The notes beneath the pieces are model-generated. The model was not told the DNA's origin, searched no databases, and worked only from the letters and a program-made list of their open reading frames with translations. This document shows, in pieces, positions 49,501 through 59,033 of a DNA stretch of 64,000 nucleotides. The stretch comes from Marsupella aquatica (lineage: Eukaryota > Marchantiophyta), in NCBI GenBank assembly GCA_973895155.1, contig OZ316894.1, positions 3,844,001-3,908,000 on the forward strand, read 5' to 3'. The translations under genes and the position numbers were made by a program. Each line of letters opens with the position of its first letter. Position 1 is the first letter of the stretch.

Positions 49501-50166
49501 AGTTGTAGGTTCGTCCACGTCAATATGTGTAGAGGATTGCAATGGTTCTTTTCGCCCCGATATTTTATCGGCATTAGAACCACCGCTGCCACTTGAACCT
49601 GGTTTCTTGAAAACAATTTTGCGGACAGGTTTGAACTCTTCACCCACAAGTCTCTTGTACTCTGCGTTCACCCTTGGAAGCATGATGGCATCACAATCTT
49701 GCACATACTGGCCGATCCAAGCCGAACCCATAACATTCATCTCTCTTGTTGCCCAAACTTCGGCAACAAGGGGATCTTCTGGATAACTGTCTATCGATTT
49801 CTCATCAAAGTTATCGAGAGTAACAATGAGAGATGTGAAACCCTTGCGCCCACACATTGTCAAGAAACTAAGGCCCTCTGTCAACACTTTTCCCTCCCCG
49901 TGGCCAACCATGAACTCGACGATGGCAACAACAATGACAGGGCCATACGAAACATTAACCTTCGCCGATTTTTGCAACTGGACCCAAAGGATTGGGGTAG
50001 CACAATCTTCGAAACCCGTGGACTGTAATCTGGCGTCACGGAAGTACCATGACTTCTTGATACACTTGACCTCTTCACAAATGTCTTCACTCGTCCAAAT
50101 TGCATTGGTGAGGCTTGTCATGAGACTTTCTGCCTCAGCAGATCCACTCTTTCCACTAGCAGCCAT
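46528..50166 (-). CDS. ParB-like domain fused to beta-class amino DNA methyltransferase
   Basis: Three exons, 50166-49198, 49035-47965 and 47574-46528, join in phase 0 at GT-AG sites to give 1,028 aa with no internal stop. Residues 1-323: unknown domain, then a Gly/Ser/Arg-rich linker. Exon 2 has a ParB/sulfiredoxin-like fold: RPVDRLHVENIKI ... KYRIIGGNHGARAKSEL. Exon 3 is an N4-cytosine or N6-adenine methyltransferase in beta order: catalytic motif IV as ADIPYGF, then NPYQKPVGL, then the AdoMet motif DLCCGTGSTLAAT. The usual second residue of DPPY is Ile here. ParB-methyltransferase fusions are known from phages and bacterial mobile elements; I know no plant example on a transposon. Target base, partner and activity are untested. 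It is intact while the nearby transposase gene is broken. The start is the ATG giving MAASGKSGS. Confidence 0.88.
47681..47955. repeat. Tandem repeat in methyltransferase intron 2 (about 3.5 x 75 bp)
   Basis: Each unit has GAATGCTAAAGC, then CGATAAAAATCTCG or a one-base variant (47696, 47771, 47846, 47920), then a CGCTTAGAAACCA tail. The spacing is 75, 75 and 74 bp. It lies wholly in the intron 47575-47964. The core fits the element-wide CGA(T/G)A-N4-T(A/C)TCG pattern on the minus strand as CGAGA-TTTT-TATCG. Confidence 0.88.
49075..49157. promoter_or_regulatory. Paired sites in methyltransferase intron 1
   Basis: CGAGATTTTTATCGG (49075) and CGAGATTTTTCTCGG (49143) stand 68 bp apart, each followed by a TTTGTT(C/A)AACA-type tail. 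They are the same site type as in intron 2 and differ from the AATT-core sites only in arm and spacer. Confidence 0.75.
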
Positions 50167-50204
50167 GGCAAAGTTTGCAAATAAACAAATTCCAATGCAA
50201 AGAG

Positions 50205-50305
50205 CGATAAAATTATCACCGCCAATCTCACAGCACATGTGGACATGACATCTCATCACACAAGGACAAAGAGACCCGCAATGCAAATGACCGATAAAAT
50301 TATCA
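50205..50305. promoter_or_regulatory. Two palindromes just upstream of methyltransferase start
   Basis: CGATAAAATTATCA occurs at 50205 and 50292, each preceded by an ATGCAAA-type word. They lie 39 and 126 bp upstream of the methyltransferase ATG at 50166, in its leader or promoter, so they could allow autoregulation. That role is inference. Confidence 0.75.
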
Positions 50306-50359
50306 CAAAAGTGAGCCTTCTTTAAATTGACAGCCGAGTGTACAGGTCGAAGAATCAGC

Positions 50360-50405
50360 TACGGAACCCTAAATCCAAAACCTTAACCCCTAAACCTAAC
50401 CCTAA
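50360..50405 (-). promoter_or_regulatory. Telobox-like cluster in methyltransferase promoter
   Basis: Four degenerate CCCTAAA/ACCCTAA words lie within 45 bp (AACCCTAAATCC, AACCCCTAAACC, AACCCTAATC), about 200 bp upstream of the ATG. Teloboxes are common near plant transcription starts, especially of genes active in dividing cells. The cluster overlaps the stop of the upstream gene. Confidence 0.6.
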
Positions 50406-51115
50406 TCATAGTTGAACCTCGCCAGAGCGAAGCGTTCGATCCGCTTCTTGGGCCATTGGGGAATATGAGTGACGCGATGATCATAAGCCCACAGCGAATG
50501 GAAATCAACTTCACCAGTCTCAGGATTCACTACTGCTATTGAATACCGGCGTGACGAAATGCCACAACAAGCATTTGTGCAGCATGGACAGATCTCACCA
50601 TTGGCAAGGACGTTCGTCCACAGGCAACTTACATAGATCAAGTTAAAGAGCGCACAGACCGGCTAGGGGGGGAGTTGACGAATCTTGTATGAATATAGTT
50701 TCCCACTAGTGTCAATAAAAAACTCGGTGGCAAGAGGATTGTCCAGCTCATCAATCACATCCTGAATCTCATCGAATGCTCTACGTCTGTTGTCGACATA
50801 GAATTTTGGCTCATAAGCAGGATTGCCCTTCACAACATGACAGCAGTGGAGTATAAAACGTCTTACTGCACCGGTTTTCAAAAAGAGTAGGATAACTCTT
50901 CTAGAAAATCCAACATATCTATCCCACCGAATATAAATTTCTCCCCCTACCTGATCTACGTAGAAGTGAAATGCGCTATGGTAAAACGGTTTTACTACCA
51001 GCCTGCATATCTTTAAAATTAGTGACTCATCCAGCCTCCTTAGCTGGTCCAGCATGGCTCCATTCCCCCATTCTGGAGGATCCAAGTAGGGTACAAAAAT
51101 GCGTCGCTCGAGCAT
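50402..51115 (-). CDS. Unknown element gene, split by an in-frame TAG
   Basis: I do not recognise this gene. A 150-codon frame (51115-50663: aromatic-rich, YIRWDRYVGFSRR, KFYVDNRRRAFDEIQ) ends in TAG at 50665-50663. The same frame then reopens to 50402 with a cysteine-rich part, CPCCTNACC, and a charged tail. Two open parts in one frame suggest one gene of about 237 codons with a nonsense change. The first ATG follows a good acceptor (GATCAG), so an upstream exon is possible. Confidence 0.55.
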
Positions 51116-51390
51116 GGCCTGATCACCGAATAGAAATCAGGAATAAATTTTGGAGAACATACTAATTACAATTCTACAAGTTTCATCCAACTTTACAGTA
51201 CCTTGTATAACGGGCTGTGAAGCCAATGCACTTGTCAGCTAATCGTCCGAAGAGGCGCAAACAAATACACTCTGGACCACACAACCCGAAGTCAGGGGAG
51301 GCAAAGTCAATTACATTCAAAGTGTTTCTTTACAAGCTCTTCTCGAGCAAACCTTAGAGCACCCAAAATCGACTAGAGGAATGAGGAGTG

Positions 51391-51404
51391 CGATAAATTT
51401 ATCG
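51391..51404. promoter_or_regulatory. CGATAAATTTATCG palindrome between two element genes
   Basis: A perfect 14-bp palindrome lies 27 bp downstream of the F-box-like gene's stop and about 275 bp upstream of the next gene's start. It is preceded by GGAATGAGGAGTG, the usual AATG-containing flank. Confidence 0.8.
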
Positions 51405-51430
51405 GATGTTCGCAGCAATGCCTCATCCAC

Positions 51431-51979
51431 TCAGACTCGTCCATGCCATGCAAGAATTGTCCGCTTCCCGCTTTCTCCAAGATTTATCCAAACTCTACGA
51501 AACTGATCTAACTGCTCATACGAAAAGCACCCAAGCATATCTATGGGAGGGAGGAAATGAGTTTCCTCTCGGAAGACCCTAGCAATATGTATGTTTGAGA
51601 GAAGGTCGGCATTAGGAATGCTTGCGAGCATTTTGTTTATGTCATTGATCTCACGGACTGCATATTTCAATAGTGCCCAAAATCGTGTACCAACAACAAG
51701 ATGGTTCCATTTCTTTGAGGTGGCTCCAAGACAAATGATTGTTCTCATTCGAGTCAGTCGTTCTTCTGGTAGAAGTTTTAGGTCAAGGCCAAGGTGTTCA
51801 TCTTGTATGCAAGACAAGGCTAGGAGGGGCCAAATGTGAGATTCAACGAGTTGATCGGGAAGTCCATTCAACAAACTTCCGCATTCCACACCGGGCACTT
51901 TTCCTCGAATATATTTCCTACGCTCGTGGGCTACAACGGATCCCATCTTTGCAATGATTAGATTCTCAGACGCAGCCAT
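51431..51979 (-). CDS. F-box-like protein, transposon cargo
   Basis: A single open frame of 182 aa starts at ATG 51979 and stops with TGA. Residues 38-110 look like an F-box: LPDQLVESHIWPLL, then a leucine-rich stretch, then ATSKKWNHLVVGTRFWALL. F-box proteins link targets to SCF ubiquitin ligases. No LRR or Kelch repeat follows; the tail is short, with an aromatic region. Several F-box-like cargo genes are known on plant mobile elements in general, but the target here is unknown. The F-box assignment is from pattern only. Confidence 0.6.
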   Translation of the reverse strand: MAASENLIIAKMGSVVAHERRKYIRGKVPGVECGSLLNGLPDQLVESHIWPLLALSCIQDEHLGLDLKLLPEERLTRMRTIICLGATSKKWNHLVVGTRFWALLKYAVREINDINKMLASIPNADLLSNIHIARVFREETHFLPPIDMLGCFSYEQLDQFRRVWINLGESGKRTILAWHGRV

Positions 51980-52173
51980 GAAGCAGAGCTACCAAAACTA
52001 CCAATAAAAATACCTTCAATCACCAGGTGTAACCGAACACATCCACAGTACCAACCCTGCACGACAATTTAACGATTAGGACTTGTGATGTATTATATTC
52101 GCTACGCAAGGGTAGGACTTGTTTATTTAAATATGTCCTTACAAGACGCGCCTCAATGCAAAGGTCAAAACAC

Positions 52174-52503
52174 TCATCGTGAAAGGTTCATCCAAGGGTC
52201 TTCGTTCCAAATCTTACAACAGAAGTGAGCCTGTTTGTGGTACTTGTTGCCAAGACGACGACAACAATAGTTACAAGAAAACTCCAAAGAATGTAAACAC
52301 GTCGTTAACATCAACCTCGAACGAATTGGAACTCCTGCATCATTCATTCCACAGAATTCAATGCGAAGAGGATTCTGCCTATCTCCAGGATCAGTACCAC
52401 CCATCCACAATGCTCCTATACCGATGGGGAGAACTTTGAGTCGCACGAGTCTCTTGTACAACCGGCGTGCACGTTTGACACAATTTTCAAGGAAGATAGC
52501 CAT
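52174..52503 (-). CDS. Doubtful small ORF, 109 codons
   Basis: The frame starts MAIFLENCVKRARRLYKRL and has a basic N-terminus, a glycine-rich middle (GALWMGGTDPGDR) and cysteines near the end. It could be an exon of the F-box-like gene or a separate gene; overlapping frames on the other strand weaken the case. Confidence 0.3.
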   Translation of the reverse strand: MAIFLENCVKRARRLYKRLVRLKVLPIGIGALWMGGTDPGDRQNPLRIEFCGMNDAGVPIRSRLMLTTCLHSLEFSCNYCCRRLGNKYHKQAHFCCKIWNEDPWMNLSR

Positions 52504-52637
52504 TTGTCACAATACCTGTTGTCCACGGAGTGCAATCGACCTTCCGTTGTGCCTCCTAAACCCAGCAACACTGCGACATCAGAGATGAAGATGAGTCTCC
52601 AAACAAAACAAAGGAAAGTGATTCTCACAGGAGGATG

Positions 52638-53263
52638 CGATAAGTTTATCGAACTCCGCATTCAAATTGAAAATATGACTTCCTCAGACACCTAAGCCCT
52701 GAATTCAATCTTTCACAAAAATGACAACTCCGATAAATTTATCGGATTCTCAATTACTCCTCTTTCCATGAAAGGAATGAAGACTCCAATAAATTTATTG
52801 GAATGAAGGCAACACCTCTCTAAACACTGGATCAAATGGTTGCAACAGAGGAATGCAGAATGCGATAAATTTATCGCAGTCCGCTCGGATCTGGACATTT
52901 TACACTAAATGACTAGTTAGTCTTACATGGAGAACTTGAACAGGAATGGCTGTTCCGATAAATTTATCGGGTTTTCGGTAGAAAGAGTCGAATCCCTTGG
53001 GAGGAATGTAAGACTCGATGGGAGTTTGGTATTCGCTCAGTCAGGAGATATTTGCTCTGGCGAAAGCAAACGTTTTATGGGCAGCCCGCTTCCTCTTTAT
53101 ATAGGAGATGCTCTAAACCATGGTTAATTTCCCCTTAACCATGGTTAAGTTTCCCCTTTACCTGGGTTAGTGCGTGGTCGTTCCTGGATTACGCGGTTCG
53201 GACCAAGTTACTCGCAGTTCGGACTTTTTCACTGACGGAATGTAAAACCCGATGCACGTATCG
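52638..53263. promoter_or_regulatory. Right subterminal palindrome field (six sites)
   Basis: Sites: CGATAAGTTTATCG (52638), CGATAAATTTATCG (52731, 52863, 52956), CAATAAATTTATTG (52787) and CGATGCACGTATCG (53250). In 52787 both arms changed together, keeping dyad symmetry. Most have AATG a few bases before the site. The 440 bp between 53264 and the end also hold CGAGATCGGG and GAGAACTCC words near the right inverted repeat. Confidence 0.85.
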
Positions 53264-53389
53264 CTCCCTGCATTCCCGCGGTGATGCAATGGAGGAAAGT
53301 GGCGTTTCGGAGAGTTTTTGCCAGTTTTATCGGTCATTGCATTGCCTTAGAAAAAAACGAGATCGGGCTAAACGAGAACTCCGACACAC

Positions 53390-53414
53390 TTCTCGGTCGG
53401 TCCAAAATCGTGTT
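53390..53414 (-). repeat. Right terminal inverted repeat
   Basis: Twenty-five bases, reading AACACGATTTTGGACCGA inwards from 53414 on the minus strand; 22 of 25 match the left end. CCAA follows at 53415-53418. Confidence 0.92.
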
Positions 53415-53481
53415 CCAATAAAAAAACTTTAAATTTATTCGCGCGTTATGGGTTGGACGAAAAGAAGTGAGGGACCCCGGG
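53415..53481 (-). mobile_element. 280-bp repeat ('X'), right half, split by transposon
   Basis: Read on the minus strand from 53481: CCGGGGTCCCTCACTTCTTT, then ACCCAT, GCGCGAATAA and TTTTTTATTGG, ending exactly at the transposon. It matches the start of the whole copy at 57841. Confidence 0.85.
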
Positions 53482-54320
53482 GGTTCCTTTGTCCGCTTTG
53501 AATGTCTTTCACCTACATATGCTAGTGCTGTACTACAGTGTTCACCACAAGTAGCCTCGATAACATTAATTATTTGTGCAGCCTAATGTTATTGGGTTTA
53601 CTTTTCAATTAACCCTGCAATTAACATAATATTAATTATGGACTAACACTAATAGTGCAGAGTCACATTAAGTAACACATTAAGCGTAACACTTCAGGAC
53701 TCCTTTGTGTTTAACACGATTTGGAGAGGTAGGGTACCGGCAATACTAATTCTGTTTATGCCTAACATATTTGGAGATTTTGCTTGGAGGGTCACATTTC
53801 AAAGTCTACTACCTCATACAAGCAATAGTCACAGGGTTCCAATGCACAGACTGATAGAAAAAGCATTGTTCTCTCACCTTTGACAGCTACATGTAGGGAA
53901 CAAAGTGTGTTTCACACACCCAAGATGATTAAAAAAATAAAAGGTATTGTTAGAGAACAGACTCTCAACAGGGCTACAGTACTTGCCAAAAATTGCTAGG
54001 CAGCACAAATCAGGAGTAGGAGGACAAATGTGAACTACACACTCAGGGAATTCCAACCCTGAATAGTCTTTAGTTAGAGCAAAAACCCACCACATTTAGT
54101 GTTATCTTCTAGAATTACTAACATTATTAGGGACTAATACTGATTCCGAGATAAGACTAATTTGAGTGAACAAGGAACGTTTGTATTCTCAAGATAAAGA
54201 TGTATGCGCATTAACTCCAAGATTGCATTATTTGCTCAACATCCTATAGCCATATTGCTAGATATTTCAGCAAAAACAATTCTCCAAAGCTAACATTCGA
54301 GTGTGCATTACCTTACTACC
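53482..54320. other. Repeat-rich gap without genes
   Basis: AT-rich sequence with many AATTAA/TTAAT words. No supported gene; the short frames have no motifs. Confidence 0.5.
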
Positions 54321-54500
54321 CCGGGGTCCTCACTCTTTTTTTTCCAACCCATCGCGTGTGAAGAAGTTAAGGGTTTTTTTAATTCAATTGGGTGGAAGAC
54401 TTTGAAAATTTTGTTGAAGAAAAATAGGGGACGGTGGTCTAATCCAATTTTGAGAAATTATACAAACTGTAAGGGTTTTCAATTTAGGGTTTAAAAATAT
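54321..54500 (+). mobile_element. Truncated copy of the 280-bp repeat 'X'
   Basis: It starts CCGGGGTCCTCACT and stays similar to 57841 onward through AACCCATCGCGTG, TTGTTGAAGAA and AATCCAATTTTGAG. It fades near 54500, where the foldback element follows. Confidence 0.7.
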
Positions 54501-54534
54501 TTAAATATATACTTTCTTTTCTTATTAAGTTTAA

Positions 54535-55264
54535 GGTCCACATTTTTATATGGACTAAAAGTTGGCTACTAGGGAAAAGGTTGGGTTTTTCACTTTAAAG
54601 AGTGAGTCATACATAAAGTTTCAATTGGTTTTTTTTCTTTTTCTACATATTTAAGATTAGAAACAAATTCTAAACATGTTGTAAGTTTTATTCAGAGATT
54701 TTAAAATTTTAATAAAATCCCCAAAAGCTGCATGGCTAGTTTGGGTGTAGTATATATATCTCATTTGGTTTAAACAATTTTGTAGTCATGTATATTAATA
54801 GACTTCTTCCTATTATACAGGTATGCAACTCCCCTTTTTATAATGCAAGTTTTTAATTATTTGTAATGGCCGCCTTATATCCAATTGACCATCTTAGATT
54901 TCATTTTAGTCTACTAAAGTCTTGTACCTCTCAACTCAAGGAATACAAAAATGTAACTTGAAAACCAAACCAAACATGTTTTGATGTAAAAAACTCAATC
55001 AAAACCAAATTAGATGCCTTTTTTTTTAATACAGGAGTCTATAGCCAAACTAGCCATTTGGTGGGATTTTTATTAAAATTATAAAAATCTTTAAATAAAT
55101 TACAACATGTTCAAATATATTTTTTAATTTCATATGGGAAAAAGAAGAAAAACCAATCCTTTTATATGACTTGGATTTTTTTTAAAGTGGAACATCCAGG
55201 TTTCTCAAATTTTGATTATTTTGTATGGCCAACTTTTTAGTTAGGCATATAAAAATGTTGACCA
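54535..55264. mobile_element. 730-bp foldback element with about 240-bp arms
   Basis: The left arm (about 54535-54770) and right arm (about 55025-55264) are inverted copies. Outer ends read GGTCCACATTTTTATATG and, inwards from the right, GGTCAACATTTTTATATG. Inner matches include AAGTTGGC, AACATGTTGTAA and TGGCTAGTTTGG. No coding capacity. I could not fix a target duplication. A young foldback can form a hairpin and be a source of small RNA. Confidence 0.8.
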
Positions 55265-57840
55265 CTGCAGGCCTATTATACAAGAGTTTCGTACCCTGTT
55301 AGAAGTGGCTTGGCAAGAGTTCTTGCAACCCTAGCCTCAAATTCACCATACAGTTGGATAAACGTACTGGACTATATTTGAAACTCTATTTCACAAGCTG
55401 GGAGTCAAGGCCTATATATAATTGCCATCAATATTACTTAATTTACATTGTACATGTGGCACTAAGGACTTGAGCTAAAATTAGCCGCCTTCAGTTTTGA
55501 GGAAGCTAATAAATTGATCAATTAAAGGAGCCCAACTTAAATAAAATCAAAATCCAAAACAAGCCAAGCAGTCTCACATTTCGATGCACTCTGGGAGAAT
55601 CAATCCAACTCTACCCCCGAGTTGCCACGGCTGATTGGGAGCTAGGAGGAACCTAGGAAGGAGCAGATGTACATGTTGCTGAGGCTGGCCGTTCCTGCAA
55701 TTCAACCCAAAGATCAATTCAACAACGACAAGGAGACGAGAGTGATGAGGGAAGGTTACGATATTAATATGGCCAACAACTGATCACCTAGTGGACTGGA
55801 ATCGTCTTCGAGTATCTGTGTGTTTTGTTTTGTTCCTGAACGAAAAGGTCGTCCCACTGTTTCTCATCAAGCCGCCGGCCTGCATTGTTCTGGCTGCAAA
55901 CCCCTTGTTGACGGTCCGCCCAGTCGGCTGGCTGTGATCGAGTGTACACCGAGGCACCGCAGTCGCCCATTCCAAAAACCTCTCGGCCGTCCTGGCTCCG
56001 GCTCTCCCTTCCATCCCAAGTAACGCTACCGCCGCTGAGTGATATTGCTGCAGCTTCTTCTGTCTTTCGAGTTCAAGGAGGACCTCGGTCCGCAGCCAGA
56101 GAGGCTCTTCGGTGATGCTGTTGTTGATGCCACTTTGGTACTGATGGACAGCGTTTCAGAAATTAACACGTCATGCGGTTCAGCTAATTCTCCGTGATTC
56201 ACATCGTTCTAGCTTTGTCAAGTCCGCTTTGAAGTGGTTCGTGGCCGTTCGATTTGCTAATGATTCTGCTAGGTGATGGCTTAATCCAGTTCTCAGTTTG
56301 ATGTATATATAATCAAGCACCTGAAGTGATTGGAAGGGCAAGAAGGAAACATCGTTGGAAAAGATTGAAATCTGAGGAGCCAGGTGGTACGTATTTTTTT
56401 TGGCAGATCTTTCTCGCCGTGACAGGATTCGTTCTTTTTGCGGCTCGATCAGATCTGAACACCTCTCCAGTTTGAGAGCTGGAGGATTAATGACAGCAAC
56501 TCATGTGACCAGCATTCCCACAGGAATATCAGCAACTGCGTGATCGAGCTGCTAACCGGCACGATCAACTCGAGACTTTCCTTAGTCATCCTGGGCACGG
56601 ATATATATGATTCTTGGGCACCAAAATATTTGATTCTTGACAAGTATAAGGTAGCACGCCGTAGTAGCTGCAGGATCCATGTGAAGGAGTATGTAATTGC
56701 TGGATTGCGCTGCCTTCGACATTTCTTTGAGGAACACTCGGAAGTTAAATTAATTTATCGTTCCAATAAAGACTGTGTTCAGATTCTGTCCAAAGTAAAC
56801 AACTTCGATGACCAATTCCTTTTCGAGAGATGTAATTGAAGTACTATTATCGTCGGAAATGTGTGCGATAGACAGAAAGAGTAGACGTGACTTGGTACCA
56901 GAAGCATTCGGTTTCCATACTGCAGCCAAAAGATGACGAAGCCGCATGTAATGCCACATATTGATTCTCTTCTTGAAAGCTGATATCAGTGGTGAACATG
57001 AATAGATGCTCAGTCTGGAGCCAATGTAGATGAGACCATCCTGCACTACTTTTGGATCTGCAGGCTCAAACTGAAAGGCGGCCCTCCATTCGCAATCAGA
57101 GGCACTGCTTCTGACCCTGAAATTGGCAAGAGCTGTTAAATGCAACAGCTGCAGCCCATGGAAAACTTGAGTATGAGGCAGTATTGTTTTTGTTGGCAAA
57201 CATTTGCCAGGCTATTTGCCGATCCTAGATGAACCAGTTTTCCACCTCGCCACAAACCCTAGCCTTTTGGCCAGAATTTAGGGAGATCCAATGGTCGGTA
57301 ACACGGAGTAGTTAGTCATGGATAATTAAATAAAGATTATTCTTAGCATCGTAGTTGTATACACAAGATTCATTGGCTACAGGCCCGGCTAAAAGAACTG
57401 TTAGTAAATATTACCAGATCTAAGCTTCTTGAAAGGTAGAAGCTCTTGTGCGTTGTTAAGGTTCATATGGAACAATGGCCGGTGTAATGCACTTGGATGT
57501 CTGCAAGAGAGATCGCGACGAATGATTTGGGTAAAACTGCAAAAGGTAATTTCCCAAACTCAAGCTTGGGTTTCTCACCATTTGGAGCAACGGAGTGACA
57601 TCCTCTGCAAATATTTCAAGGTCAGATGCACCCTACAACATATATAAGGAACCTTATTATTATGTTTTGATGAATAATTTGCTTAGTTATTACTTAACAA
57701 AATGATAGTTTTGAAAATACTGTAGATCATTATGAAAGGGGTATACCCAAAGGCAACATTTAGCATGAGTAGAGTTCCACAATGAGAGGTTGCATTGGCA
57801 AAGGCAAGCCAGCACAAGGCAGATCTATCTCCTTCCCATC
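55265..57840. other. Region with unrecognised open frames
   Basis: Two overlapping opposite-strand frames at 56540-56839 (+) and 56750-57199 (-) are the only ones of note. The minus one (149 codons: ASDCEWRAAFQFEPADPKVV) looks somewhat protein-like, but I know no family for it and found no convincing exon partners. The rest holds nothing I can support. Confidence 0.4.
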
Positions 57841-58117
57841 CCGGGGTCCTCACTTCTTTTCTTCCGACCCATCATGCGCGAATAAGTATAGGGTTTTGTT
57901 ATTGGGTTTAGTGAAATATTTTTAAATTTTTGTTGAAGAACATTAGGGTTATTTTAATCTAATTTTAAGAATTATAAGAATCATTGGGTTTTTGAAATCA
58001 AATATGAGAATATTCTTGGAATATTCCATTAAGTTAGGGGTGAAAATTTACCAAAAAAAACTTTATTGACTTAACTTTTAGGGTGTTTATTCCCCCAAAA
58101 CTTCGAGCGTGATATGG
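57841..58117 (+). mobile_element. Whole copy of the 280-bp repeat 'X' (empty-site paralogue)
   Basis: It runs from CCGGGGTCCTCACTTC to GCGTGATATGG. It has no inverted ends that I can see and no coding capacity. At about 57906 it reads TTATTGGGTTTAG, the unduplicated version of the site where the large transposon inserted in the other copy. Its class is unknown; ends of this kind do not fit a Helitron (no CTRR end). Confidence 0.85.
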
Positions 58118-59033
58118 GACACCCCTTGAATTGAGGCCCCCGAGCTTCCCATGTGGGACATACTCCCATTTTGTTGAGGTTTCCCCTATAATTTTAACAA
58201 ATTAGGAGAACTTGCAAAGTGGTAGAATTGCACACATTCCCACTTCTGAAAATAGGAGCTTCTCCTAGTTCTGATTTAAAGTGGGACCCCATGTTGGAAT
58301 TAAATTTCCCAGTATGTTATGTAGTAATTCCCGAGGATATCTTTGGGTACTTTTAATACTCTTAAGTGGAACAAGGCACATGTATTGTTTATGTAGACTG
58401 TTAGGTAATGATTCATGCATCATTACCCATTTAGAATTCATTGACACAATTTTTATAGCTGAAATTGATGCTCTGGTTGAAAATTTATGAGCAGTTTTAG
58501 TGTTTGTAGGTAAGTATACAAATTCCCTTGAGAAGACAAGAGGATTGGCAAAAACCCACTTATTACCAAAGGAAAATACAATTACTCTACTATTGTCTTT
58601 TTTGTAAGTAGGATTTAAGAACACCAGTATCAAACTAGGTAAAAGTCACACATAAGGTAGGATAAATTTGATATCCGATCGGGGCATGTGACAGTTTTTC
58701 CCTGTGCAGGCGTTAATTAAGCTGGACGGTGCCGTACACTAAGGACTTAGACTAGCTGGCCTGGGCTGATCGGGTCATAGGAAAGGGCTGGACTAAAGGT
58801 CGACCGCCCAGTCTCCCAGACGTCCTTTGAGTTCTGAGGGCTTAAGTGAGAGCTCCTCTTAGGCCCAAGGCTAATGGAATTTACTTCATGCACAATGGAT
58901 GTTTGGGGCACGAGATACGGTTCGGCCAAGGTTTGGCTGCTTGGGGACTTTGAGTGACGACGTGTTCTGAGGGCCTAGGCATGAGCACTGGGTCAGCTTG
59001 ATCACAATCGGTTAAGGCACTCCACCTACATAC
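58118..59033. other. Gap without supported genes
   Basis: I see only short frames without motifs. The longest, 58633-58265 (-), is not supported. Confidence 0.45.

Larger units (their letters stand above)
41491..53414. mobile_element. 11.9-kb TIR DNA transposon with methyltransferase cargo
   Basis: The ends are AACACAATTTCGGACCGA on the left and AACACGATTTTGGACCGA read inwards from the right; over 25 bp, 22 match. CCAA flanks both ends (41487-41490 and 53415-53418), a 4-bp target duplication. The whole repeat at 57841-58117 shows the empty site. Contents in order: subterminal repeats, a DUF7869/DDE-like gene (+), a ParB-methyltransferase gene (-), an unknown gene (-), an F-box-like gene (-), a doubtful ORF (-), then a subterminal palindrome field. 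A 4-bp duplication that is not TTAA fits Sola-type elements better than piggyBac or Kolobok; the superfamily is inference. I know of no described plant element with this cargo. Confidence 0.93.

Noticed and set aside
46528-50166. Endogenous giant virus or bacterial contamination as source of the methyltransferase region
   Set aside because: The gene has GT-AG introns and the whole region is bounded by inverted ends and a target duplication. An older viral or phage ancestry of the domains remains possible but is not shown by this sequence.
49298-50248. Plus-strand frames of 162 and 140 codons
   Set aside because: They are antisense to the methyltransferase gene's first exon, including its Gly/Ser/Arg-rich linker.
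57841-58117. The 280-bp repeat as a Helitron or LTR fragment
   Set aside because: No CTRR end with hairpin, no TG...CA ends and no primer-binding site were seen. I left its class open.
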